64,000 bases of DNA from Paracamarosporium sp. OC-R06-R3 (GCA_019828545.1 JACVRA010000192.1:310001-374000), one strand, 5' to 3'; positions 1-12,151 are shown, counted from the stretch's first letter. A program made the numbers and translations. The notes: generated from the sequence alone by a model not told the origin.

Positions 1-2952
1 GTCGATCTGAACCTTTTCGTTGTTGTGGCCAGTGTACTCGCCCTTGGGGCTAGCTATAGGCTCGCTGAAACCGAAGAATGGAAGGGCAAGGTTAACGAAA
101 CCATTCTTGTACTGCTCGATGTCCGTCTTGCCGTCGAGGATCTTGTACAGCTCAAGGTTGACTAAGCCGGTAACAAGCGCCGTGGTGGTGGCGATGGCAG
201 GAATGATCTTGCCCGCGATGAACTTAGTCTTGTGCCTGTCTGCTTGCTCAATTTTATAGTTCTCAGCACGGAGATTGCTGGCAGCTGTGATGAAATCGAT
301 GTGGTGGTTCGTATCATCGTCCTTCTCAAATTCGACTGGCTCTAGCTTGAATCCAGCCAACGATTTTGGTGGTGGCAACGAGGAAATAAGCATGTTCAGT
401 ATATCGTTGTCATCTACAGGACCCGACTGTTGCGCATTCGGATCAGGGTCTGAGTCATTTGCTTGGATCTTCACGGTTGGATCTGGCTTCCAGTCTGGAA
501 CGATCATGTCGTTCAAGACTTCCAGATAATGTTCCTTGGTAACACCCTTAGGGTTAATGCCGTAGTTGAATGCGTGAAGAATGGCCGCCGCCTCCACAAA
601 CGTGAAGTGTGTGGGGTTGGAAGGGTCAAACTTTAAGGCATCAGGAGCGCGCTTGGGCCCTGACCAGAACGGTTGACCGGAGCCTGTTGTGGAGTCCTTC
701 GGGAAGTTGTATAAAAGTTGTTGAATTTGCTGGTTGTAACTCTTTTCAAATTGCTGACGGGCCCAGATGATGCAGTCATCGAATGTCAAAGGCTTCTCCG
801 TCACCAAAAAGTCACGCAAAGTCTCCAGAGTCTGCTTCTCGTTACCGGATTGCTTTAAAGATGCACCAAGGTAGTCAGGTTGAGTAAGGTAAAGGTTTAC
901 AACCTCGGGGCCCTTCACGAAGAACGAGTCGAACACTTCACGTGCCCAAGCAATGGTGTGCTCGATTCGGTTCGGGAAACTCCTCAGCGTGCACATCGGG
1001 AACGACTTCTCGGGTGGATCTTGTGATGAGGAGTAGGACTCCGTGATGTGCGGGATCACAACCTGGGTGTTGCCCTTGGTTCCGAGAGTACCAGAGTCAA
1101 GCAACGGCTTGCGGAAGAAGACGCAACGGCGATCGACATATGTTCGCGCCTCGACATTGTCCAGAGCATTGGTAACAGCATCGAGGTTCTCCCAGAACTT
1201 CTCGTTGAAAAGGTGTTCTGTTTCCGGGCCGACCTTGTCTTGCATGTGCACAATCTTGCCATTCAGGTCGGGGTTCATGGCCTGCACGGCCTTTGCCGCA
1301 GCGTCGCTCTTGAGTTTACCCACATCTGCTGGACGGAAAAGGAACTGTCGGTTTAGGTTGCTCTTCTCGATCTGGTCATTGTCGGTGACCCAGATTTGAC
1401 CCTTCGGACCAACACCCAGACCCATCATAGCCCAGTTCTTCAACATCTCACAGCCAATCGCACCCGCACCGACAAGGAATTCCTTGACGTTACCGAGCTT
1501 CTCCTGGTATTCTTTTCCAAGAACAGCGATCTGACCATCATACCGGGAGCCAATCGGAGCGCACTGTTCTTCCGAACGGGTCGAGGATGCAGGCAGCGAT
1601 TCCAACGAATCGAAGTACAGGAACTGCACGATGGGGTGGAATTTCCCAGACACCGACTTGAGCACCTCTTGAGCGGCCATACCTCCGAAGAAAGCAGCAA
1701 CTGGGCTGAGATCACCGCGAGCCTGGTAGCTCAACTCCTTGATCAGTTTCTCATCAAGTTCCACCTTGTCCTCTCCTTGACCAGCAAGTCCTTGCGCAAT
1801 CTGGAAGACCTCTGCGGCATCACTCTCGTTGTGCGGACGAGGGAACTCTCCCTTGTGCTTGTTGGCAAATTCGTGAAGAGCCTGAATACCGACATGAAGT
1901 TGTTGCGGTCGATCGAACTTGGCAAAGTCAGAAATCAGTAGCTCGGGCTTCTTTAACTGCTTGCTGAAAGGTTCGAAGTCCAAAATCTTGGGCATCTTGA
2001 CTTGAACGTATTGGCCACCCTTTTTATATTCACCCAGTCCGGATACGTCACCAATGGAGAAAGTGTACGGGCCCTTGACTTCAATCTTGCGAGGCTCGCA
2101 GCCATTCAAACCAGTCATGCCCTCAATTTCGGTGAAGGTAACCCAGTCACCGTCTTCCAGACCATGCCGAGTCTCGTCCAGCGCAGATACCAGGCCTTCT
2201 GAGTTAATTCCCGCAATGATGCCACTGTTGACATTCTCGCCGGTGGGGTCGCCTACAGTGAAGTTCTTGCCGAAATCGGTGAATATGGTACCGAAAAGAC
2301 CATACGTATCCGAAATGACGACGTAGATGCCATTTTCATGACAGTAATCGGCAATCTTGATCTGGTCATTCAGCGGGGTGTCCGTCAAAACGACCACCTG
2401 GAATTGCTTTAACTGCGACAGATCTGAGGTCAGATCACGTCCAGTAAACTCCTGCACCGGTGTGTATGGGTTGAGCTCTGAGACGCGGGGTACGGTGACG
2501 GTTGCGCGGGGCTTGCCGACGTCTTCGGGGTGAAGAAAGAATTGCGACGAAAGATCGGCCAGAGCGGCGGGCTTGGGGTCGTATAGTGTCAGCGACTTGA
2601 CACCAGCGAGGGCAATGTTCTTCGCGATTTCGACACCGAGGCCTCGGAGACCAGCAACGAGGACGTGAGACTGTCCCATGCGCTTCATAGCCTCGTGGCC
2701 AAGCACATACAGCTGCCTGCTGTACAGAGACTCGTCGATCTCACCATCGGCATTCTTCAGCTGCTCGACGGCAGCAGCAGGGTCGTCGACTTGCATTATG
2801 TCCTTGTCCTAGCTGTTGTGTTAGAAGTGTACACGATAAGTGTAGTAGGATACGGTGGCGCATATGTTGAAGCTGTTTACAAATACACAGCCCCCAGCGC
2901 AAGTATTTTCCGGCGGCTATCCGGGGCTGGGTTTCCGGGTACTCACTGCCAT
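1..2952 (-). CDS. uba1: Ubiquitin-activating enzyme E1, C-terminus beyond the left edge
   Basis: E1 adenylates ubiquitin with ATP, holds it as a thioester and passes it to E2 enzymes, in cytosol and nucleus. The model is complement(<1..2808, 2947..2952). The first coding exon is only ATGGCA, followed by a GTGAGT donor and a CTAG acceptor; the protein then starts [11 protein letters not shown]. About 938 residues are present and roughly 100 C-terminal residues (end of the ubiquitin-fold domain) lie outside. Visible are the inactive adenylation repeat near residue 50 ([13 protein letters not shown]), the active ATP site near 449 ([12 protein letters not shown]) and the catalytic Cys608 in [12 protein letters not shown]; yeast Uba1 uses Cys600. 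There is no intron inside the long exon. Identity is very secure; the 6-base exon rests on splice signals and frame. Confidence 0.95.
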
Positions 2953-3613
2953 AGCTTTCTTAAAGGGACCTCCAAGGTCTTCTCCGGAATACCTTCTCTT
3001 CCCCAGCTTGCCGGTCTTTGCAACGCCTCTAGACTGTCAAGCGTGGCGATCGAAGTGGGGTTTGTGACGGAGCGTCGACGTGGATAGACTGTGCAAGCGG
3101 TTGCGGGCTGTCTTTGAGTGTATCCGAGGGGTATATAAATAGAGTATTGAGCGAGAGGAGCGTGCAAGGCAGCAGACGTTAGTTATGTATGAGTTGATGA
3201 GGCAGCAAGAGAAGGTACTCGTAGAGCTCCCGAAACGCGCTAGGACATCCCACTTTACGCTTGGCGCATATGTCATCCAAAGTCCCCAGGCTGCATTTCT
3301 CACTCACTCGCACAATTCCATCTTTCAGTTCACAGGTTATCAATAGGTGGTGCAAGCCAAGCAACGCTTCTGGGCTCAGAAGTTGAACAAATCATCATAT
3401 TGACAGACCATCAGGCCCACATCTACATAATCCATACCGCGCATTATCCGTTGATTTCGTATCCTCCATAACGCAGTCGTATTCATAATCAAATCGCCAC
3501 AACGCCGTCAAAATGGGCTATAGACCGCCGGCCGCCCGTAATGCATGCTGAAAACCCGCTAGCAGCGAATATTTTGAAGGTATTATACAAGAAGAAAGGT
3601 TTTACAAGGGCGA
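2953..3613. promoter_or_regulatory. Intergenic region upstream of uba1
   Basis: This 660-base gap holds the uba1 promoter and the 3' flank of the next gene; both genes are on the minus strand. Read on the minus strand, a TATA-like stretch (TATTTATATAC, about 3131-3141) lies about 180 bases before the uba1 ATG. No coding frame with splice support was seen. Confidence 0.4.
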
Positions 3614-4766
3614 CTAGCGGCGTGACGAGTGTCGCGTGTGGCGCGTTCGTCGGTCGTCGGAACTTGCACTGCCTATGCTGTAGTCAGTATGCTGCAATTC
3701 GGTACTTCCAGTGGCTGTACTCACTAGTGCTGGTGTAGTCGCTATAATAGTAGGAAGAGTCGGTAACGGTGGTACTCTTGTCATCGTAATGCTTGCGCTC
3801 GTTCTTCTTCCTCATTCCTAGGAGGGCCGCCAATCCTGCGACGCCGGCACCGATGCCCAGCATTTTGCCCAATCCACTGCTTTCCTTCTTGGGAGGACGC
3901 GACGGGCGAGACGATCCAGCCTGGCCATACCAGCGACGTCCACCGCCAGCACCGCTGTGGTGCTCTTCGATGTAGGTTGTCTCCTCGTGCGTGTGCTTCC
4001 GCTTCTTGCCCAGACCGATGAGAGCCAGGATGCCATCAAAGGCCGCTTTGGCGCAGCAGTAAAAGCAGATGAGCAGAAGGAGGATGATACCAGCGATGAC
4101 ACCAATGACGATACCGGCAATGGCTCCACCACTGAGGCCCCCTCCTCCCGAGTTCTGTTCTACGAGCGTTCCATTGGCCCCGGTTGGAATCGGCGTGGTG
4201 AAGGGGACAGTGGTGGTTGCGGAACCAGTTGCTGTGATAATAATTACTCCTGAGCTCGTAGGGCGCAACGGTGCGGACGGGTTTACGATACCAGTGACTC
4301 CAGGAGATCCTGATCCTCCTCCAATGGCTTTGCACGTGCCGGCGGCGTAACAGTAGGATCCGCTGCTGCAGCAAACAGATCCACATGCTTGCTCGGCACT
4401 GCTGCATGCTTTTCCGGTTTCCGAGGCACCGACATAGGTACTCCAGAGCGACGTCTTGGTCACTGTAGCGGCCTCGGTGTAAAAGAAGGTACTGTATATC
4501 CACTGGCCACCGGTTGCAAGGCCCTGAGTGCAGCTGACCTGGGTGTTGGCATCGGTGTAGCACTGCTGGTCGTCGGCGCAGCAAAGCCAGCCTTCATAAC
4601 CACAAGGGTTCCCGCATTGTCGCTTTGCGAGTGCCAATCGTAACCGTCCGGGGTCGTCCAAGCGCGCACGTACAGTGGGCGACGGGTACAGTTTCGCGGA
4701 AGTGGAAGGGAGAAGAACGAGGGCAAGCAGGCTCATGACCGCTGCAGGCGCCTTGAAGAACCACAT
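3614..4766 (-). CDS. Cys-rich single-pass membrane protein of unknown function
   Basis: The model is complement(3614..3672, 3725..4766), 366 residues. It has a signal peptide (about 1-24), a Cys-rich extracellular part (about 50-170) with repeated CC and CGxxC spacing, a Ser/Thr/Gly-rich stalk, one strong transmembrane helix near residues 215-240 (AIAGIVIGVIAGIILLLLI) with adjacent Cys residues, then a basic Gly/Ser cytoplasmic tail rich in Tyr and Ser. Reading straight on from the first exon gives a poor tail (SEYSHWKYRIAAY). Removing a 52-base GTGAGT..CATAG intron instead gives a serine/arginine tail ending RHTRHSSRR. The layout resembles fungal wall-sensor or stress-sensor proteins, but I recognise no named family. 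Confidence 0.75.
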
Positions 4767-5389
4767 GATGCCGGTAGGAGGCCAGACGATGGCCTGTCAG
4801 GCGTTTTGAACGTATATGCGACGGCTCGTTGTCGATAAGGCGGTGAGCGGGGAGAGCTGGCTGCGGGGTAGCCGCTGATTCGCTAACGGTAGTTTGGAGA
4901 GATAGCGACAGACTACAGCGACGCGACGACGCAAAGCCGCAAAAGTCAGCGATTGAACAATGGACTTCAAAGTAGTGTATGCAGGAGAGCGCGTAGTGTA
5001 AAAGTGAGGGAGGTGGGTGTCTGCGCCGGACTGAGGAAATGGACTACTTAGATTTGGAGGAAGGCTGGGAGGTGGTTGGTAGTACCAGCCACTACTTTTT
5101 GCACTACTGCCGGCGCCCCGCTAGACACGCTGGCTTATTGCGCTGAAACTCGCGCAAGCAGGAAAATGTAAGATAGTCACAAATATTTCTCTGAATGATA
5201 CAGTTTGCGAACGTCAGGTTGCCTGCTTGCTGGTTGGAGGGTTGGGTCGCGACGGCTGTACACAACGCCTAAGCGAGCGGTTCCCCAGCAACCACCCGAC
5301 CAGGGGCTCCTTACGCCGAGGTCCTACATCGTCACCATCGTACGCCAGCAAACATTTTCCTCTCCAGCTGCCCTTGTGGATCGCGTCAT
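4767..5389. other. Intergenic region without recognised gene
   Basis: This is the upstream region of the membrane-protein gene (minus strand). Short open frames occur around 5205-5470, but they overlap the last exon and 3' flank of the GMC gene and lack coding character. I see no clear regulatory motif. Confidence 0.4.
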
Positions 5390-7266
5390 CTACAATCTCG
5401 GTGCCTCTCGTCTATCGAGCTGGTATTCCGCCATTAACTTGTCTGCCGCCTTCTGCCCTATAAGATAGGCCGTCGTCTGCGTGTGATTGCTGCACGAGAT
5501 GGATCAGTCAAGCTCGTCCTACTGCTAGCTCCTTCAACTTACCTGGGAATTACTGGACAGACGCTTAGATCAGCGACTCGAAGCCCTTGCACGCCCAATA
5601 CCCTGAAGTTGGAATCGACGCATGCTGAAGGATCCTCCACTCTTCCCATCTTCGCCGTTCCGTTCATGTGACGCACAGAGACAGCGTCATCTCTGAGGAA
5701 CTCGTCGATGTCTGCATCGGACAAGCTTCTTGGCCCGTGAAGCTGCCTTATGACTTTCGGCTTGATGAACGGATTGTCGTAAAGTTTCCTCCATGTTTCA
5801 CGATAGCTTTCTCGCAGCATTCGACGATCGTATGGGTGGTTCAAAAGCCCTAGGTCAACCAATGGGAGATCCTCCGGCCTGCTAGATTGTAAGGTGACAG
5901 ATCCTCGGGATAATGTGTTCATCAAAAACACATTGGCCGTAAGGTAGGTATTGCCTTTAGTCAAAACCTCACCTGGTGGCCACAGACAAGGAGAAGCCGC
6001 CATCTCGTATGCCGGCACAGCTTCGCGACTTAGGAATTCCTGTTGCTCTCTATCGAGACTCCCGAACTCTGCATAGTCTTGCATTTGAGGGAGCTTTAAG
6101 AATCCACCCCAGAGCTCGCTGTTTTGGGAAGTGAAAGGTCCGGATCGTTCTTTCGTCCATTGTGCTTTCGCTTCAGCCATCCTCGTCTCATCGTTTTCAA
6201 ATGCGTATCGGTCATTCAAGCTTCCATCAACCTCGCAACTAATCCACGCAAGCACGTGGTCAGCTAGATTTTTCCCTACGCCTGGCAGGTCTTTGATTAC
6301 TCGGATGTGGTGAGCTTCCAGTTCGACAGATGGGCCGATGCCATTCAACAGGAGTAGACGTGGAGTATCTATTGAACCGCTACACAAAATTACGTCCTTT
6401 GAGCAGGTTGCTGGTATTCGGTCAGTAGGGTTCAAAAGCAAGCCATGCTTCCTTACCTGTCCGTCCGTCCGGCGTTTCTATTCCGACGACGGTCTCATTC
6501 TCGAACCTTAAACGATGCACAACAGCGTCGGTCCATATTGTTAGAGTGTCCGGTGGATCCACCAGATGTGCTGTCGCACTGGTAGTTCGTCCATCTTCTG
6601 ATGCCGAATACGGCCAAATTCCGATGCCGACGGGATTGCCGCTATTCAGATCAAGATTTAAGATCTGCTCAGTACCCATGAAAGCCTCCATAGTCTCGGC
6701 AGTGCCCCTCTCCAGGACCAAGGGCAGACGCACTTTCACCTGTCCATCTTTACCATGATCTTCCGGTCTCGGCTTTGCCAGCTGTGGATACGAAATGCTA
6801 GCACCGCTAAAGTCGTAATTTTCAATCTGCTTGAATGACGCTTGCGTATGCTCCCACCTCCAGGTCTCATCACCTACCTCATCAGCCCAGCGATTGTAGT
6901 CCTCGCGCGAGCCGTAGAGATAAACGCCATAATTGAGCATAGTACTTCCGCCAAGTCCTCTTCCTCGTTCGGATATTATCGTCCTTCCATTTAAATGCTT
7001 CTGAGCGGTCGATGGGTAGGCATGGTCGAGATCTGGGCGAAGTATCGGTACAACATATCGGTTAGCGGGATGTCGAACTTCGTCGCCTTTCGGGTCTGGG
7101 CCTGCTTCGACGAGGAGGACCGAGGGTCGTGCTGCTGCGTGGGCGAGGCGGTGGGCTAGTAGACAGCCAGCCGTTCCAGCTGTAGCACCAGTCAATTCTA
7201 TTTCGCAGCCATACCAACCCTATTCAATATACCTCCCACAATAATAAAATCGTATGTTGATGCCAT
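5390..7266 (-). CDS. GMC-family FAD oxidoreductase (choline/aryl-alcohol type)
   Basis: The model is complement(5390..5489, 5543..6410, 6457..7179, 7233..7266), 574 residues. GMC enzymes oxidise alcohols with FAD. The spliced N-terminus gives a perfect dinucleotide fold (VGAGTAGC, residues 10-17). Further motifs are GRGLGGSTMLNYG, GSIDTPRLLLLNGIGP, and the catalytic pair His500 (HMNGTAKM) and His544 (SNHTQ). Their spacing of 44 equals the family spacing in aryl-alcohol oxidase and choline oxidase. Each of the three introns is supported by restoration of a family motif; the last restores the NHTQTTAYLIGQKAA tail. There is no signal peptide, so it is probably cytosolic. The PhyH-type oxygenase gene lies upstream on the same strand. 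The substrate is unknown; it could be choline, an aryl alcohol or a secondary metabolite. Confidence 0.93.
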
Positions 7267-7663
7267 GCTGGTCTTATGTCGACTCAAACTGGGAGGGTTC
7301 GCCTTCAAGATCTCTACCGATCCAGATATACGCGTCGTGAGCGGTTTTTCTACACCCAAAACCCAACACAACCATGCATGTCGCTGGAAACGTCAAGCCT
7401 TATATACACCCCCTGCGCGGTGCTCCTCCAGAAGCGCAAGGCAATCACAAGAACCCCTTCGCCATAAGCTCAGCATCAGCACTATCAACTTACCAACGTA
7501 AACAAGGCAGCCTTATCATCATCAATCTCACTTTACCACACGAACTCGCGATTTGTCGCCCAAATGGGACACTACGCATACCCAATCGCATTTTGCATCG
7601 GCGTACCCAGAGGTTTCCCACGTCGGCTCGGAGCTGCCATCCCATTCGCCACGCGAGCTGAGC

Positions 7664-7934
7664 TCAGCTTAAACGGTACCCTACTGCGGTTAAGCTGTGC
7701 GAGCCAGAACTAAATGTCCTATACATAGCGGAGTCTCGACATTGGATATAGCTGAAGAAAGCCTTCTCAGCATATGACCCTGTCAGCACTTCGCGCGTCG
7801 TCGAGTACAGGTAGGGCTCCTTTCGGTCCGATATGCCCGCACCGGTATCAGCCGTTAGCACTTTGTTCATTTCTTTGGGCAGGACTTCTACCGTGACATG
7901 GTACTGTGTTATCTTAGCGGATGGTTCGGGTTTG
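7664..7934 (-). other. Coding-like exon fragment, parent gene not found
   Basis: On the minus strand, an intron-like end (CTAAC branch-type signal and a CTCTAG acceptor) precedes an open frame of 90 codons that includes the stop. It begins KPEPSAKITQYHVTVEV and continues with mixed hydrophobic and charged residues, and codon use looks like the neighbouring genes. I found no convincing first exon between 7935 and 8170, although short ATG frames exist near 8040-8120. It could be the last exon of a small gene, or a gene relic. I do not recognise the family. Confidence 0.3.
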
Positions 7935-8170
7935 CTAGAGTAAGAAGCTGTTCAGTTAGTATCGGTTGACAACTGTTCGCCGAAATGAAACTAAGGTGAC
8001 TTCGAAGTAGTAAACTCTAAACTTAGAGTCGAGATCATGTTCATAAATTGAGCAATGCTTAGAATACAACTATATTCAGCGTACGAAGGCAGCCATTTCT
8101 AAACCGCTCATTTCCGCCTTTACGCACATGCTGTTGAAACGTGAGATATCAGCGCTATGCCATCGGCCGA

Positions 8171-9227
8171 TCAAACATCGGGGAAAAGACCATGAATCTT
8201 GTCAACTTGGTCAAAGTCGTACGCATTCCCATACGGCCTGTTCAAGTAATTCTTTTCCACCTCCTCACCCTTGGTGTACGTAGCCGCAACATACAAGCCC
8301 GTTTTCTCCACCGTCAGCTGATCTTTCAGATCTTCCGCGAATTCAACAGTCATCTGGTTGCGGTACCAAGGCGCAAAATGAACTTGAGACGCATCAGCAC
8401 CATACACCTATTATCTGAGCTCAAGCCAAAGGACGGGAGAGACTTACTAAACGCGAGCATGACCCGCGGCACCTCGCTCAAGTTGGGTTTTCCACCATGC
8501 CAAAGTCTCAGGTCCCTCACGATAACACTTCCTTTCTTTACGGTAGGCTGACACGGAGCTCTGACCTTGCGCCGTGCTTCAAGTAAATCCTTCTTGATTC
8601 TTCCGCTGGCGCGCTCGCCGTGCGCGCCTTCTTGGTCCGCAATAGTAGTGTTGGAATGGGTGCCGAGCCAGACTTCAGTGGATCCGTGCTGGATGTCCAT
8701 AGAGATGAGGGGCACGTTGATGACGAGTGCGAAGGGGATGCGTGGATGGTCGAAGTCGGCGTCGTTGTGGGTGGGCTGAGACGCCGGCGGAGCATCTTTT
8801 GTCGGTGGGAGAGCAGTGTTCCCAGAGACAAAACGCAGAGACGGCTTTGGACCTAAAGTGGTGGAAGTCACCTGGGTCACGATCGGATCTGGCCCGGTTG
8901 GTGACTGAGAACGAAGCATGCGCGGGCAACCTTACTTGTGAAGACTTCTTCGAAGAAGTACTCCTTTGTGAGGAGTGGATCCTGCTGGATGTTTCCCTTG
9001 TGGTAATTGAAGGGGCTGTCCTTCCGGCCTTGCAGTTCATACGCATCATCTACCATCTTCTTGTTCAGCTTGTCTAGGGTTGAGTGCTGAACAAGGTCTT
9101 CGATCACGACGAGCCCGTCTCGCTCAAGAGCCCGCGTGGCGATCTCGAGGTTCTTTTGGTCGAGACATCCATTGCTGATCTCAGAAGCGGAGGGCTTGAT
9201 CGAAATAGGGTCAGATGGTAGGGACAT
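8171..9227 (-). CDS. Phytanoyl-CoA dioxygenase (PhyH) family oxygenase
   Basis: The model is complement(8171..8382, 8448..8888, 8936..9227), 314 residues. The family comprises Fe(II)/2-oxoglutarate dioxygenases that hydroxylate fatty acyl or secondary-metabolite substrates. The iron triad is visible: His138 and Asp140 in PTHNDADF and His228 in RLWHGG. The two introns (47 and 65 bases) were placed where they restore the family strings FTNPIVTQVTS and MLAFIHFAPWYRN. The start is the first ATG after a TATAAA box (minus strand, 9356-9351), 124 bases upstream. It lies on the same strand as the GMC oxidoreductase, so the two may form a small oxidative module, but no other pathway gene supports a cluster. 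The substrate is unknown. Confidence 0.9.
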
Positions 9228-10478
9228 CTTATAGAGTGGAAGAAGTGACGTAATTGGTGGAGATGGCTTGCTTTGTTCGCGGATGTAAAGTAGACAAGAC
9301 TGTGAAGCTCGGCTTGAGGGGAAACCCCGTTACTAAAAAGCAAATTCGACTTTATACACCAAACCTCATGGTGTCCGCTTTGGGGAATCCGTGATGCTCG
9401 TAGAGATGAAGCGGAGCAGTTGTCGAGAAGAGCTAGAGGGAAGTTTGAGAGCTAGTCCGATTAGGGAAGCGCGACCGCATACATTCTCTTCCATGTTCAG
9501 TTGATACAAAAAGGGATACACAAAGTTAGTAGTGAGTCTAAACATGCGGATCTGATGCTTGTTCTGTACATGAGAACTGCCTTGTAGAGAGTAACATCAG
9601 GATCAATCGAAGCTTGTTGTGCAAGGGAAGAGCAGTGTAATTATTCAGCAGTCAAGTGGATCTCAGTTTGTACAAGATTGATCGCATCCTGAGTTGCAAG
9701 GGTCCTAGAGGTGGACCGTGCTGAGGATCAATAGGCAAGGCATGACAATGCGAAGTTTTGCAAAAATAGGATGAGGTGGTGATTGTGCCGTGCCGGATCC
9801 GATGAATAATGGAATCTTAGCATGAGGACTGTTGAAACTCCTGTTTGAGACGCGTGGATCGAAGACGAAGGACAGAGTTGTTGCGCAACTGTGCGACGCT
9901 GGCCGTGTCTGTGACGTGCTGCGCGTCGCGGCAATGCTCGAAACGCCAAGGGTACGTCAACGAGATGGTTTCAAGAGCACTGGTGTTTCCGCGGCAGTGC
10001 GGCAGTGATGGGGGATGACGGGGCGAGCGATGGATCCGCTAGCTCGGTACAGCCCCGCTAGGCTGCAAGGCTGCATTCCTGCACTGCGCGTGCCCGGCGC
10101 CTCCTGCGAGAGCTCCAGCATCCCTCCTCTGCCTCTGCAAGCACCAGCGCACTTCTGCTTCCGCTGCTGCTTCTTCCATCGCTGCCTGGCAATTCAACGC
10201 GTCCAAGACCACCACACCGCTCATTTCCCCCGCCGGCGCGCACCCCCTTTCCTACGTGCCGTGTCACTGCTCGCGCGACCACGCCGCCCGCCTACCGTGG
10301 AATTACCCGCCCTACCCCAGACGCCACCACTAGACACATCTCACCACCTGATCTCCAATCACAAAAGGGGATAGTCGGGCTTTTTTAGACTGCAATTGCA
10401 ACTCGCAGTCTGACCACCCCACTCACAGCACAACTGCGCTGCTTTCCCGCCCTTGCGCCGCATCACACACATTACACC
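9228..10478. promoter_or_regulatory. Divergent promoter region between PhyH and glutaredoxin genes
   Basis: This 1.25 kb gap separates divergent genes. A minus-strand TATAAA (9356-9351) serves the PhyH gene. The stretch before the glutaredoxin ATG is pyrimidine-rich, typical of fungal leaders. Open frames at 9728-10374 have low-complexity composition and no splice support, so I do not call a gene. Confidence 0.45.
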
Positions 10479-11306
10479 ATGGCCTCGCAGCGACGGATGA
10501 GGTTTTACGGCCTCCTCATTGTCCTCACAATCATCATTACCCTCTACATGACGCGATCGAGCTCGCAGACACGGACCTCTCCATTCTATGTTAAAACGCA
10601 GGAAGCACTGCAGGCACAAGAATACGTTGAAGCGTCCAAGCAGCGAGACGCAGGCGGCGTGGGCTCGCGCCTGAAGGCCGCGGCAGAAGACGCCAGGAAG
10701 GCGGCAGAGAAGAAGGGTCAGGAGTACGTTGACTCGGTTACTGGTGGTGACTCGGACAAGACACCTCGGGGCAGATATAATAAGGAAGGGAAGCAACAAC
10801 CGCTCGAGGGGGTCGCTGCGGTGGGTGGCAGGACGCAGGATAAGACACCTCCTAAGGAGAACGAGACAGAAGACTACCACGAGGCCGAGGTCGAGCTCAA
10901 TGCCATCCTGAAAAAGAGTCCTAGTAAGTTGGTTGCTCCTATGTCCTTTGACTACACTAACAAGCCCGTAGTCATCATCTTCTCTAAAACATATTGCCCG
11001 CATTCACGAAAAGCGAAGCACATCCTCCTCGAGAAGTACGACATCGATCCCGCGCCTTACGTCGTAGAACTCGACGAGCACCCGCTAGGTTTAAAACTAC
11101 AGGAAGTTTTGGCAGATACGACTGGCAGACGGACAGTGCCTAACGTGATGGTCATCGGCAAGAGCATCGGCGGCGGCGACCAGATGCAGGAACTCGACGA
11201 GACGGACACCATGGTCGAGACGATCAAAAAGCTGGGCGAGACACGCATTACCCGGGCAGCAAGGCGATCTTCTCAATCAGAGATGCGTCGCATGCGGCGA
11301 GCATAA
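10479..11306 (+). CDS. Membrane-anchored monothiol glutaredoxin (Grx6/Grx7 type)
   Basis: The model is join(10479..10923, 10972..11306), 259 residues. An N-terminal membrane anchor (about 8-24) is followed by a charged Ala/Lys/Glu-rich linker and a C-terminal thioredoxin-fold domain. This suggests a secretory-pathway protein handling glutathione-mixed disulfides or iron, as for yeast Grx6 and Grx7. The active site is CPHS (157-160), so it is monothiol, with His in place of the usual Tyr. The TVP cis-proline motif and the GGGDQM glutathione loop are present. The 48-base intron (GTAAGT..CGTAG with an ACTAAC branch point) has no in-frame stop. Reading through it would insert 16 residues into the first beta strand; splicing restores KSPIIIFSKTYCPHS. 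Confidence 0.9.
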   Translation: MASQRRMRFYGLLIVLTIIITLYMTRSSSQTRTSPFYVKTQEALQAQEYVEASKQRDAGGVGSRLKAAAEDARKAAEKKGQEYVDSVTGGDSDKTPRGRYNKEGKQQPLEGVAAVGGRTQDKTPPKENETEDYHEAEVELNAILKKSPSKLVAPMSFDYTNKPVVIIFSKTYCPHSRKAKHILLEKYDIDPAPYVVELDEHPLGLKLQEVLADTTGRRTVPNVMVIGKSIGGGDQMQELDETDTMVETIKKLGETRITRAARRSSQSEMRRMRRA

Positions 11307-12151
11307 AACCTCTATTCCTACTGCGCCATACAATTTCGCTTCACTTTGTACTTATACCAACTTGGGTTCATTGGCAGCATTTGATTCAGGCATCCACAGG
11401 ATATTGTTAGGTTAGACAGATCCGTTTTGGGTAGGATGCTCTGTCGTTACGGACTTTGTTCGTGGGTATACCCGTGTAATGCGACCATGTTTATGTTTTC
11501 GGTACGGCTTCTTCATGCTCTGGTTGTGCTTGTGAAGCGTTGGAAACAACCACTGCTTGATATAAAACCCTGTACGATTATCCGCATGAAGAAAACAGTT
11601 TTGATAAAATGATATGTGTCTGTGTGGAAGTAGATGTCCTATTCGTTTAATCAGATTCCATTTCTGTAAAAGGTACAAGTCAATTCGGGTTTAACGAGGG
11701 GAAGAGTTTGGCTCAGCGAGAAACATACAGTAAGTCAACTTAAAAATTGACACTGCGTTCTTTACACTTACCTGGGGTTTAGGTGCCTATAGATCTGAGT
11801 GATGTCCTTCACCAAGACCGGCCGTTCTTAGATCAGTCGCTCTTGACATGCACCAGCTGCATCAAAAGAATGCATGGAGTCGCAGCAAAACCACGAGTTA
11901 ATCTAGGCAGTGTCTTCATGCCTAGATAGTAACTACTTGGGATGCGTCTTCAAGTTTCTGCGGCCAGCCGCGTACCTGCAGAGTCCAAACCCGCAGCTTC
12001 CAGAGCGTTTGCACGCCTGGCAATCAACCACCTCCAGGCAACTTCCCCAACAAGAGACGCACCGCTCTTCCTCGCACTCTCAACCCCGTCACTGTTGACA
12101 TCACCCATACGCACGCAATCTCTCAATCGCGTCATCGCTGAGCTCAACATC
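11307..12151. other. Intergenic region without recognised gene
   Basis: This 845-base gap lies between two plus-strand genes. Open frames near 11412-11680 and 11910-12098 lack coding character. The upstream in-frame extension of the next gene (from 11942) lacks the family start, so I left it out. Confidence 0.4.

Noticed and set aside
1043..1941. Open frames of 118 and 181 codons on the plus strand within uba1
   Set aside because: They are the mirror of the E1 coding frame and have no family features.
10359..11003. Open frame of 214 codons antisense to the glutaredoxin gene
   Set aside because: The sense strand has a glutaredoxin domain with correct splice signals, so the antisense frame is a shadow.
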